Shown here piece after piece: positions 53,740-64,000 of a DNA stretch of 64,000 bases. The stretch is from Pholis gunnellus (lineage: Eukaryota > Chordata > Actinopteri > Perciformes > Pholidae). Every line of letters starts with the position of its first letter. The stretch's first letter is position 1. The position numbers and the translations under genes were made by a program. A model generated the notes under the pieces. The model was not told where the DNA came from. It was given only the letters and a program-made list of their open reading frames with translations, and ran no database searches. The stretch lies in NCBI GenBank assembly GCA_910591455.2, contig OU342821.1:17497787-17561786 (forward strand), read 5' to 3'.

Positions 53740-54589
53740 CTGCAGGGAGGACAAAGAGACACAAAGAGAAAAACAATTTAATTGTTGTGTTTTAATTGGG
53801 TTAAAAAAAGCACTTAAATTGTGTCCAAATGTACAGCCCAAATATCATTGGTTATATAAAGATACAACCCTCTGAAAGCCCAGAATGTTTGTCTGTCAAA
53901 TACCTCTATTTTCTGTCTTTTGCTGACTCAAAAGCTTTAGTTACTCAGCAGGAGATCCCACTGTTGTGGTCCAGAAAAGGTTTTAGTTTATTTAGGCGCT
54001 AAACAGAGATGAGCCCATTTATAGATCACCATGATCATGGGTTACAGCTGCAGAATAAAAAACCCGTCCTTCCATCCATTCCCCTGCGATGCTAAACCTA
54101 CCATTGCCTCCCTTTGGCCACAACCATGCAATTAGCACACATTCAGGCCGGTCGTCCCGGCTGTAACCAGGCCACCGCAGAAGTACACTGGGTCAGAACA
54201 ATGTGACATGGGGTTTGACCCTGGACCGCACCCTCGCACGCCAAAACCACCCACGACAAACAGCTGTTCCTGCAGCCAGATGCGCACACAACAAGCTACA
54301 CGATGAAACCCATTAGCATCAAGTCTGGAAAAGAAGGAACAATGGGTCATGTCTATAGGGACAGTCACATAAGGAATGGGAGCTGTCAGGGTGTTTTAGA
54401 GGAGAGCAAACACTAAAGCGAGGGAGCTAACCAAACAGCAGAAGGATTTTACGGCACACTAGTTTAAAAAATAAAACAAAGACAAAAGCATGCTGTGGAA
54501 TTCTGCTGGATGCATTTTTATGTTGTCGTGTGAATGTGGAGTTTCAAAGGCAACCCCTCGGACAAGTATAAGGCATGCACATTACACCG

Positions 54590-54591
<2 letters not shown>

Positions 54592-54630
<39 letters not shown>
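54592..54630. repeat. (CA)n microsatellite
   Basis: About 19 CA units in intron 1. Confidence 0.9.
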
Positions 54631-54633
<3 letters not shown>

Positions 54634-57153
54634 ACAGAAGTCCCAGTGTCAGGCTACAAAGACCACACACACCGTTCAGAGGAAAAAGAAGAAGAAAAAA
54701 CGTTCAATAGCCCCATCCATCTGAGAGTGAAAGGGATGCTGGGAAAGGTGGAAAGGCGAATGGGCGTGTTTGTACACTCTGCAACAACCTCCAGCTGGAT
54801 GTCATTACACATGGCTCACGTGCAGCGCAGATCAATTAAAAAAAAAAAAGAAAGAGAAAGTGGACATTCTTAAACAGAGGTCTCCATTTAAGAACCCTCT
54901 GGCTGCACATGTGCCGTCCACAGCTGTACAGTGACGGTGGGGGAAAAAAACAACTTCCTCATCAACTGAAGTCTGATTGCATGTTGCAATCAACAAGACA
55001 AAGACCCGACTAAAGCGAGCACACAGAGTATTCAAGACCAAGAGTTTGTAAAATGTATAAAGCACAATCGCAAAAACTTCATTTTTGCTCAACAAGTGAA
55101 ATAAGATACAAACACACAAATATAAACTTGTCTGAAACAAGTCTGTGTAGACCATTTCGAGGAGAAAACGTGGAATTTGAGTTAGATCCATTTGGTGTGT
55201 GGTGATTTCCCCAATCAGGATGTTCTCATCTCACTCGTTCTATCTCTCTCCCGAGCCGGCCCACTCTTCCTGTCTTGGAGGAAGTCTGTTATCCAAACCA
55301 AAACGCTGTAATTGGTTTTTCTGCACACAGATCGTAGTACCTCATCTGAGAGAAATATACCAATCTGAGCACCACGCCACATCAGCTGCAAAACCAACCT
55401 AGTCCAGCATTTAAGCATGCCAAATGGATAACTTTATTGATATTCCTAGAAGTGCATACCACAGGACGACAGGGCCTCTAAGCAGGTGAAGGGTCCCAAC
55501 AAATAGACAGCTTTGTCCGTCATCAGCTCATAATGAAGACAGACAGAAACTCCCCCACCAGCCAGAAAATGCTCCATCACTCACCATGAGGTGATGAAGG
55601 AGGTTCATTTAATGAGCTCCTCTCTGAACACTCTGCAACAGTCTGATCATTTGTCGGAATGACATAGCGAAATGTGGTTCTGTTACAAATGCTCAAATTG
55701 ATCTGTCATGAATCAAAAATTGTCAATTATTTGTCCCTAAGGGGCGTGAATGCCGACGATAAACTGAAAAGTTGAGTAAAGATGTCAGAAGTTACAGCTT
55801 TAAAGCACTAAAAACTAATAAACACCCAGGAAAGCATCTACTTAATTCCAACGCCTACATTGTAGACTGTAACTTTATTAATAAACATATCAACTTTAAT
55901 AAGACTTAACTTTTGGAGACAGCTGCTAAAATAACTTTGGCAATAATTTGGTCTAGCTGGCGGATGCTAGATGAGCGATACAGTACGATTATTAGAACGC
56001 AATAACTACATGTTTTAGAATAGCATAGTCCTGAATGCAACATCAATCTGGGGCATTGTTCAAAAAAAGAACTCTAGAACTTGCCGGATAATAATCAAAA
56101 AATCATGCTAGAGCGACCCTAAATTCAAAATCGGTGTTAGTGAGGCAGGCACAGGCAGTTACGGTTTCTCAGTCACCAATATGAGAGACGCAAGTGACGC
56201 ATAAACTGGCACTTAAAGCGTTTTTTATTCAATACGTGTTTAACAAGAACTATGGTTGACCAAAAGCAAAGCTCACAGTTGTTGCCCTTTACTCAGAGAG
56301 CCGCAAATGTTCCCTGTAAAAGCCACAAGAGTCTGCTTCGACACTGCAGTAATTCCCTCTGACCCGCCAACAGCCAACGGCACATTATTCCCATGGGAAA
56401 TAAAACAATCGATCACTGACGGTTGCCGAAACAAGGCATGGAAATAGCTTAATTGTCGAACAATTAAACACGTCGACCACTGTCTAAATGATGGAGCTTA
56501 TACATCACTTTGAACCCAAGCCACAGTATTAAGATCTGCCGATGGTTGATCACGTTCATGTGGGGCTAGTCTGTGATTCTGTGACTGTTATAACCAACCA
56601 GCCTTAGCCTCCCTTTTCCATCCCATCTATCACATCTTTGTGTAGTCTCTCCCGACCACAGTTTCCCCATTTCCTTATATGGACAGAACCTTGCATAGGC
56701 CTTGCTGCTAGAGACTCTGATGATGACACTTCATATCTTACCTCATATTATCGTAATACTCATAGGAGGTGTAAGAGTACTTCAACATCATCCTGACAAC
56801 ATGGAAGCACATTAGCTATAGTTTCAGTGTCACTTTGTGTGGTTACAATGCTGGTCTTGCTCTTAAACCTATTTGTCAAGTCTGTCCCCACACTGAAGTG
56901 TCTGAACACTAACAGATAAACACCGGCAGTGGAGAAATTAGATGTTCCCGTCAAGCCACAGCCATTTCATTACTTTACAGATGACAACAGCACACAAATC
57001 GTGATAGATTATTTAAATTAGTTCCTTTGGGCAATAGCAGCCTACATTCACAGAACATCAAAACAATATGGCTGTCATAATAACAATAACAGCATAGTAA
57101 CCGCCAGCTCTGCACCAAAGGGATAGAAGTAAAAGGGGGGAGGAGGAGGGGAA

Positions 57154-57170
57154 GGGGGGGGGGGGGGGGG
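57154..57170. repeat. 17-base G-run in a G-rich segment
   Basis: Preceded by further G-runs from 57135, making about 36 bases that are nearly all purine. Confidence 0.85.
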
Positions 57171-60100
57171 TCTGTAAAGAGCATCCAGTCGATGCTAACT
57201 GTGTCACGACCCCTGCTGAGGAGTGTTGCTTTTGCTAATCCACACTGACACAAACTAATCCCATGAAGATCAGCCGCTTTTTGGGAAGGAAACAATCATC
57301 ATCGGGATGCCCCCTCGTTCCTAACTTGATAACCACTCTTTTCCTTCCATCACTCAGCCCGTCATCTCGTCAAACCGTTCCACTTTCTCACTTCCAATGT
57401 CCTTTTTCCTCATGCAAAATCCGTTATATTTATTTTTTTCCACCCAAGTTTTTAGATCCCGTGATTGATCTGAAGGCGGCCACGGGGCCTCTTCTGGGTC
57501 ATCTGGAGGTGAGCCAGGTGGAGAGGGCCAATTAGCAGCTTACAGGAAACGAGGAGGAAGGTGAAAGGATAGCATAATATATCTCGGTCAAGATGCCAAC
57601 TGCAAAATAATAGACCTATCGGAAACCCATCTGGGAGCAGCAAATGTCTTTCCCAATAAAGCCTGTGACTCGCCTAATCCAAAGAGACATTTTCTCAGAG
57701 AGAAAAAAAAACTGTCAGACGGGCACAAACATCATCAGCTCGATTTCCCTCCATCTCTCACGTGTCCTTGCACACCTTCATTCATGGATTTCTGTCACCG
57801 GCAGTCGACCTTCCAGCGGAAGCTGTCCCGACCACATCCTACGGGTCTCAGTCCCACCTTGTTAAGCTGAGATGTTTACCCACTTAGCATGGCAGATCCC
57901 TCGAGGGACCAACACCTCTGGCACCGGATGCTAAAAAAATACTTTCCCCCTCTGACCACAGCCCCTCACATCCAAGAGGCAGGGTACACAGAAACTGTTT
58001 ATATGACACGGTCTTGTGTACATTTGCTCTCTGCGCGGTCGGCCGTCACCTTTCTGCTGCTTTTACCGATTCCATGTGACGGAGCAAAGCAAAAGAGAAG
58101 AAGCAATACTGTCAATACAATGCATCCTTTTAGGCTTAGTGCTCTTTGGAAGCTTTTTCTTGTGTAAATAAAAACATCGCCGTCCCTTTGCCTCTCGTGT
58201 TATCCATACATTAGCTCCATGAACACGCTGGAGAACTATTTTGGATGCCTGCAATGCTCCGATCGTCCACAGGGCCTCTGGTGTCCACAAGCAAATGCAA
58301 TTACAACACAATTACAAGACTAGGACACAATGTTAAAGGAGGGTTGAATATCGGGGATCTGGGCTGTTACTCAAGTGTTCACACAGGATTACTGCACGTA
58401 GACTTAGTAAATAAAACTCTACACAACTCAACCGTGTATATTGCTATGAAACCCTCGTCTTAAGTGCTTCAAACCTCTTTTTTTCTGAAAGATAAACTCT
58501 TAAATGGATTAAATGTAAAGTTTCCACTTCTACTCCCACAAGTAGGTCTTCTCAAGCCGTGTGCACAGTTGGAACTTGAACAAATTAGTGAGCAAAGCGC
58601 TGTATCTTTGAGGTGATGTGATGAAAGAGGAGCGGTTGACTTTGCCTTCAGCCTTTTATGGGTTTGTTTTGTCAGACATGGGCTGGATGAGGTCGCAGCA
58701 GAGTAGAAGGATAATGAATTCATAAAAGTACTAGTAGTTTATGTGCGAATTATTTCAAAATGTGTGGTGACACCAACTGTTTTACAACCCACTGTTACAG
58801 AGAAAAGAGGGCATGGTGTGGTTTTGCAAATGTCGTCCCCTCCCTACCTCACTTCGCTTTCTCTCCACCCTTTTTCTCTCCTTCTCTAAACAGTAGCTTG
58901 AGTGCCAGATTCATAATCCGGCTCTCGGCTCGGTGCCAAAACTGTGGTGGATCCCATTCCCCTAACCTATCCATCTACCCTCAATTTCCACAAATGCACA
59001 CATACATACACACATTCTGCAACAACACTTGTGTGACTCCAGACGGCACCATTTCATTTGACAGGAGGAGGGGTGCCGGACCAGCGAATTAAGACTTTTT
59101 CATGAGGGGGGGGGGAGATTAACATTCTTCCCTCTTTCCCTGCCCCCCCCTATCCTCCTCCAGCCCTTCCTGAAGTGAGGCCTGACTCTCCAGGCACATG
59201 CTTGACCTGGCGCTGAGGACAAGCAGTAATTAGCAGCCGTAAAGAGGACCCTGCCTCTCTTGGAAACCGGCACAGCCGAAAACAAGAATGCCCAAAAAGA
59301 GACTTCCCCCTCCTAGAGCGCATCACAGACAGGGAGGGTGTGAGACATTTTTTATATATTTTTTTATTTCACCTGATTCTGTTGTAAAACTTAAACTGTA
59401 GCCAACTGTATTGAAGCTCACTGTGAATGCAGCTGGCTACAATTAAGGCCTTGACTTTTAATTACTTAAAGCAATACTCTTGTAACTAAAATAAGTAACA
59501 CATTCATCTTCTCGTAAATTATTAGTGGAGTTCATAATGAAATGGTCTGGCTCAATTTAACACAATCAAGGGTTTGCAGCTAGTCTTATTTGGTTTAGCA
59601 TAACCTCTGGCTGAGATGGTGCGCCAGCTGGATCCTGAAACAAGGCCTACTCAATACCACAGTGTGAAATAATGCCTCTGATCCTTTTCCCCTTAAGGGT
59701 TAATGTTTATTCTCATGAAAGTGCATTAACTTGTCCCTCCTCTGCTACTACAAAGTACTAAACGCATCAGGATATCAGGTCCAACAGTCCTATAACGAAC
59801 ACAAAACGAAGACACAGCACCATCAGCGTTGACCTTAAGTTGTTGCTTCTGGGTTTCATGTGACCAGACCTGGAAATCATACTGCGGGCATTACGCTTGC
59901 TAGATTGAACGCATTATATACACTGCATGGACATCCTGTTGGAGAACACACACAACTCTACTGCAGACATGCAACACATGAGTAAACTTATGCCAGCACA
60001 AAACTGAGTGAGATTTGAATCAGATAAGATGCGAAGCAATCTCGCACACCTCCGCGCCTCGGCTTAATTAATCACTGATCCTCCACACGTGAGCTTTGCA

Positions 60101-60802
60101 GTGAGGATCAAACTCAGTTGCACCAACATGTGAATTAACACTACAGCCTTACGTGGTCTGGTATGACCAGTGGCCAATGTTGGCAAACTTTACATAGATG
60201 TTGCTAAGTAACTGACAGTCATGAGTCAGTTCATTGACTCTCCTTTCTACTTGTGCTTGCCTGTTACCAGCTCGTTGCCGTATTCTGTGCTGTTCAGCAA
60301 AAGCACAGCTGCTCTATTAAAATGCTAAAAAAGAAAAATGTAGGTGACAACTCTCAAGGCAACTGAGGACAGTGTTTACACCGACGTGAGTAAAGTGAAG
60401 TGACTTCACAAGCCAGTATCCGTTACGTTTCATTTTATCTGACAGCTTTAGTCCAGACTCTTCAGGACACTGACCCAGTGACCGGGGCTGAGAGCTGCAC
60501 ATGAAAGCAGCGGAAGGGAGGAAGAGGCAAAGAAGGAAATGAGAAGAGTGAGAGCTTTTAGTTTATACATTGAATGCCCTAACTTGTCTGGTCAACGTCA
60601 ACCCACTCTGACTCATTCATAATGAGATAGTCAAAGGTTAAACCCAGCCTCTGATTGCAAAATTACAGGAAACACCAATCAAGATTTAGAAACAAAAGAA
60701 ATGATAAGCAGTCTGACAGAAACACATGCAAAGACAGACCGAAAAATCCACCCAAAAGCTGCAGATATAGTCGTGCATATCTACCCTTACATCCACAGAC
60801 AT

Positions 60803-60834
60803 GTACACACACACACACACACACAGACACACAC
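60803..60834. repeat. (CA)n microsatellite
   Basis: About 15 CA units with one GA interruption, in intron 1. Confidence 0.85.
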
Positions 60835-62446
60835 AAAACCCAAGCACACAGTCCTGAAAGATGATCCAGAGAACAGAGAGTTTTTTTGACCAGAGCTTCT
60901 CTTGTGTACTCTGTACTCTCCGTGCTTTAGCCAGACTCTTATTGCTTTAACAGGGGGAATACCAGATGGTTTACTTCACTGTCTGCTGCTGCAGCTCACA
61001 GCAGTGAGGATAAATCACCGTCTGCCGTCCACCACAGAGTAAGATGGAAAAACTGACTCAAGATTCCAACGTGCACCTCTGAATGCTCATTTCACAGTAA
61101 GAAACTGCATAAATGGTTTATGTGGAGGTGCATGTGTGATGGCCTTCATCACCGTCTTTGTATCTCTTTTTCTTCTAATTCCACCCTTTGTAGTTTTGTC
61201 GGCTGTGGCAGCTTCATTCAGTTTATTTTTCTTGCCTCCATTAGCAACTTTATTTCCCTCTGCCTATTTGATCTTTTCCTCATTCTGTCTCTCCCACAGC
61301 AGATATGGTTTTTGATGTATGACTGCTGAGAAATTTATGATAAAATAGGTCCCCGCAGCACTGACTTTAGAGAACCATTTCCTCTCACCCAACCAATATT
61401 CCACCACCCAACACACAGACACAAAACAATGACACTGAATCTAATAAATTAAGAAATTCTCCACAAGAGTGAAGCTTTTTCCTTTTTATCCTGCGCTGAC
61501 ACACATGTAAGGCCTTTCAAAACCTAAGTGGCACAATTTTCAACACTTCACTGAGGTGAAGAATGATGGGAATCAATCCAAATATGCCATGTAAAGGAAA
61601 ATTGTCATCATCATTAGTGAGATATTTTTACCCAGTCCACATAATCAATAGACGGACAACATACAGCAACAAGAGTAGATGACGACGCAACACTAAAATG
61701 ATTTACAGGGATATTTTTTCTGCAATAATCTTGTAATGCTTCTAGAGTGATAATGTTTCATTAGAGTAGGGATTACTGAATACTGCCAACGCGAGACAAA
61801 AAGGGAGGAAATGTAGGTAATGCATCAAAAGCAGCCATTTCCCGATGCATAAGCAATATGTCAACGATGTTTAAAAGGGAAAGGATGGGCAAAGGTTTAA
61901 AAAAAAGCCAGCTTCAGTGAGGGGTGGAAAGAGTGACAAACATGGAAAAGTAAAGGGAACATTTAGATGTTATCAATCACTGTTCTGTGAAAGGGGATTA
62001 TAACAACAAACTGTATTTGCAGCCTGGGGTAAGGAAAGCTTGCCATATCATGTAGTGCCAAATAATCTGCCAGAGTTGCATTGACAGCCAATTCAACCGT
62101 TAATTCATCTCCGACTGACACTTTAACCAGAGTCACACTTGAGCAACATCAACCCTGTGGGTGAACAGAAGTTACTGTGCGAATAAATTGCCAGACTGAC
62201 AGTAGCCTACTTTACCAGAGTCATCATCAGCTGGGTTATGTTCCCTGGCGTTTTTCGGGGGTTTTCATGCGTACAAAGTTCAGGACTTTGACACATAGAC
62301 TTGCACAAAAAAAGCATTTTAGCTAAGTGTGGGAAAAGATCGTGGTTTCGGTTACTTGTAACGGTACATTTTAGACTTTTTCAATTCGTAAACAAGTCTT
62401 TCCTTAAAATTAACCACGTGCTGCGAGTGTGTAAACGTAACCGTAG

Positions 62447-62919
62447 TTAAAGGGGACATGTCATGCTCATTTTAAGGTTCATACATAATATTTGGGTTTC
62501 TAATGGAACATGTTTACATGCTTTAATGCTCCAAAAAATGGTTTTACTTTTCTCATACTGTCTGAATATACCTGTATTCATCTTCTGTCTGAAACACTCT
62601 GTCTCTTTAAGCACCCCTCCTGAAAAAGTCCACTCTGTTCTTATGGGTCAACATTTCCTCTCTTCCGCATCTGTGCTGTCGCTGTGAGTGTCAACTACAC
62701 AGAGCTTAGCGGCTCTTCTCCTGGTGACCTTATAAGTGTGACATCATAACCTTATGGAAGTCCTAACGGCTACTTTAAAAAGGCACAGTTTAAAAAAAAA
62801 CAAAGGTGTGTAATTGTCCGTGGATAGAGCTTTTTGATACTTTCACAGTATTTACATAGCACAGACATGCTTTATATTAAAATATGGAAATATCACTTTC
62901 TACATTATGGGAGCTTTAG
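62447..62919. mobile_element. Dispersed percomorph repeat, MITE-like
   Basis: It begins TTAAAGGGGACATGTCATGC and ends CTACATTATGGGAGCTTTAG, with the internal words TGGAACATGTTTACATGCTT, CTGTCTGAATATACCTGTAT, GTCCTAACGGCTACTTTAAA and TTTGATACTTTCACAGTATT. From memory this matches a very common 450-500-bp repeat of perch-like fishes. The ends are imperfect inverted repeats (TTAAAGGGGACAT against CTAAAGCTCCCAT), and the TTAA at the border suggests a piggyBac-type origin. It encodes no protein. Confidence 0.7.
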
Positions 62920-64000
62920 GTTTTGTCATGCTTTAATTGCTATGATTGTAGCGCAAGAGCGGATATTTTAAAGTGAACATTTTACTGATATGTTCATCTT
63001 CAGACACATTCATTAACAGTGTTTCTTCAATATGTTAACAGAAAACTTAATCCAGAAAGCATCACATTTTTCACTAAACAAATTTAGTGAAAGGAAATTA
63101 GTACTATGTGACTGTAATTTCTAGGTAACGGTGTTGCTCAAACACTTTCAGCTTTCTTCGTTTGTCTGACACATTTCCTTCAGCTTGCGGTGAAACTCAA
63201 GATTGGTCCTTTGTTATGACAAAACCAAATAATTACAAAGTACTGCTGAATAATCAGGAACTCTGAGGCTTGAGTTAATGCCGATTTAATGGCTTGATGT
63301 TTATTTCATCACCTAGTAAAGTAAAAATAGAATACATCTGACAACAGTGAAGTTCCTAGAGTGACCAGAAACCTTTTGTATTTCCCCAAGTAGGAAAGAA
63401 ATGCTTACACTCAGTATTCCTACTGCCCAGGCTGTGGCTAAGCTCGGGCTGGGGAAGGGGGGAATGGGGTTGGAAAGGATGAGTCATACATTGCTTTCCA
63501 TGCTCAATGATTATAATACCCCATTACAGAGAAAAGCACTGTTCCCCAGCTGAAGTGAACACTCAGCTTGTGAGCCTTTCACTCTGCCATGCACTGCATG
63601 CTGCAACAAAGCATACTTTAAAAAAATCAAATCCAGCAGTGGGAGTTGCATCATGAGGTAGCACATTCAACATTTACACTGATGTGTTCGTGTTGACTTT
63701 TCAAACACAAGTGCCTCCATTTTGTTCCCCCTTTTCTCAGGAAACAAATGATCCATCGTTGCCTGGGTTTTTCTAGCAGTTTCTAGCTTTGGGCCAGCAA
63801 CACCTAAAGAGAAAACCATCTGTAACTGGCTTCAAATCAAGCACGAGTACAGAGGACCATTGAGCAGTTGAAAACAATTATTTGACCCGTAATTAGTCTG
63901 GAAAGGAATAAATGATATGCTCTCCAGGATATGGCAAATAATGCACTATTTGTGCTGCACAAAGGACCTCCTGAACACTGACACGGGGTCAAAAACTCGC

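Larger units (their letters stand above)
53740..64000 (-). other. Intron 1, 3' part (at least 10.3 kb)
   Basis: This is the stretch upstream of exon 2. No exon encoding a signal peptide with a donor of the required phase (one base left over before the TG that opens exon 2) was found, so intron 1 probably continues past 64000, as it does in mammals where it is very long. It holds a (CA)n tract at 54592-54630, another near 60803-60834, a long G-run at 57154-57170, and a dispersed repeat at 62447-62919. No promoter or CpG-island-like start region is visible. Confidence 0.75.

Noticed and set aside
54832..55191. Hydrophobic minus-strand open frame considered as exon 1 with a signal peptide
   Set aside because: It lacks a typical signal peptide layout with a small-residue cleavage site, and no donor of the needed phase follows. 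Exon 1 is more likely outside the window.
59397..59441. Imperfect inverted repeat (TGTAGCCAACTG and CAGCTGGCTACA) as a microRNA precursor
   Set aside because: The stem is only 12 bp with one mismatch and the loop is 21 bases, so it is too short for a convincing precursor hairpin.

Overview
The window is vertebrate, almost certainly teleost (probably percomorph) genomic DNA. It holds most of one large gene on the minus strand: a fibrillar procollagen alpha-1(V) gene (col5a1). The call rests on the translated exons. An N-terminal thrombospondin-type/laminin-G-like (TSPN) domain lies at 53739-36919. A Tyr/Asp/Gly/Ser-rich variable domain follows at 36079-34054, then a short minor helix and N-telopeptide at 33942-29552. 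The major helix is an uninterrupted run of exactly 338 Gly-X-Y triplets (1014 residues). A furin-type RTRR site and a C-terminal COLF1 propeptide with eight cysteines and a stop codon (2190) end the protein. I resolved 65 consecutive exons (exons 2-66) plus one alternative exon. Nearly all have canonical GT-AG boundaries, all are phase-compatible, and they match the exon order and sizes I recall for human COL5A1 (66 exons). Exon 1 (5' UTR and signal peptide) was not found and should lie beyond position 64000.

Layout from high to low coordinates, which is the direction of transcription: 64000-53740 is part of intron 1; 53739-36919 holds the TSPN domain in four exons, with a 5.7 kb and a 10.0 kb intron; 36079-34054 holds three variable-domain exons; 33942-29552 holds the minor helix, hinge and N-telopeptide; 29043-8170 holds the main helix in about 49 small exons, mostly 54, 108 or 45 bp; 8175-2190 holds the C-propeptide; 2189 to about 20 is a long 3' UTR. 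No second gene, tRNA or rRNA is supported. The introns carry microsatellites, G-tracts, one recognisable dispersed fish repeat (62447-62919), a likely MITE with 13-bp terminal inverted repeats (42658-42816), and some perfect palindromes.

The two most notable points are in the coding part. First, exon 64 exists as two adjacent 69-bp versions separated by a 67-bp intron (5256-5324 and 5120-5188). They encode related 23-residue segments of the C-propeptide and look like mutually exclusive exons. Second, exon 8 carries nine tandem Gly/Ser units, eight of them with a histidine in a Thr-Val/Ile-His-Leu type core (34333-34686). They are inserted between the acidic, tyrosine-rich blocks of the variable domain and roughly double its length relative to mammals. 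This part of collagen V is thought to project from the fibril surface and limit fibril diameter, so an elongated Gly/Ser/His segment there is worth study.
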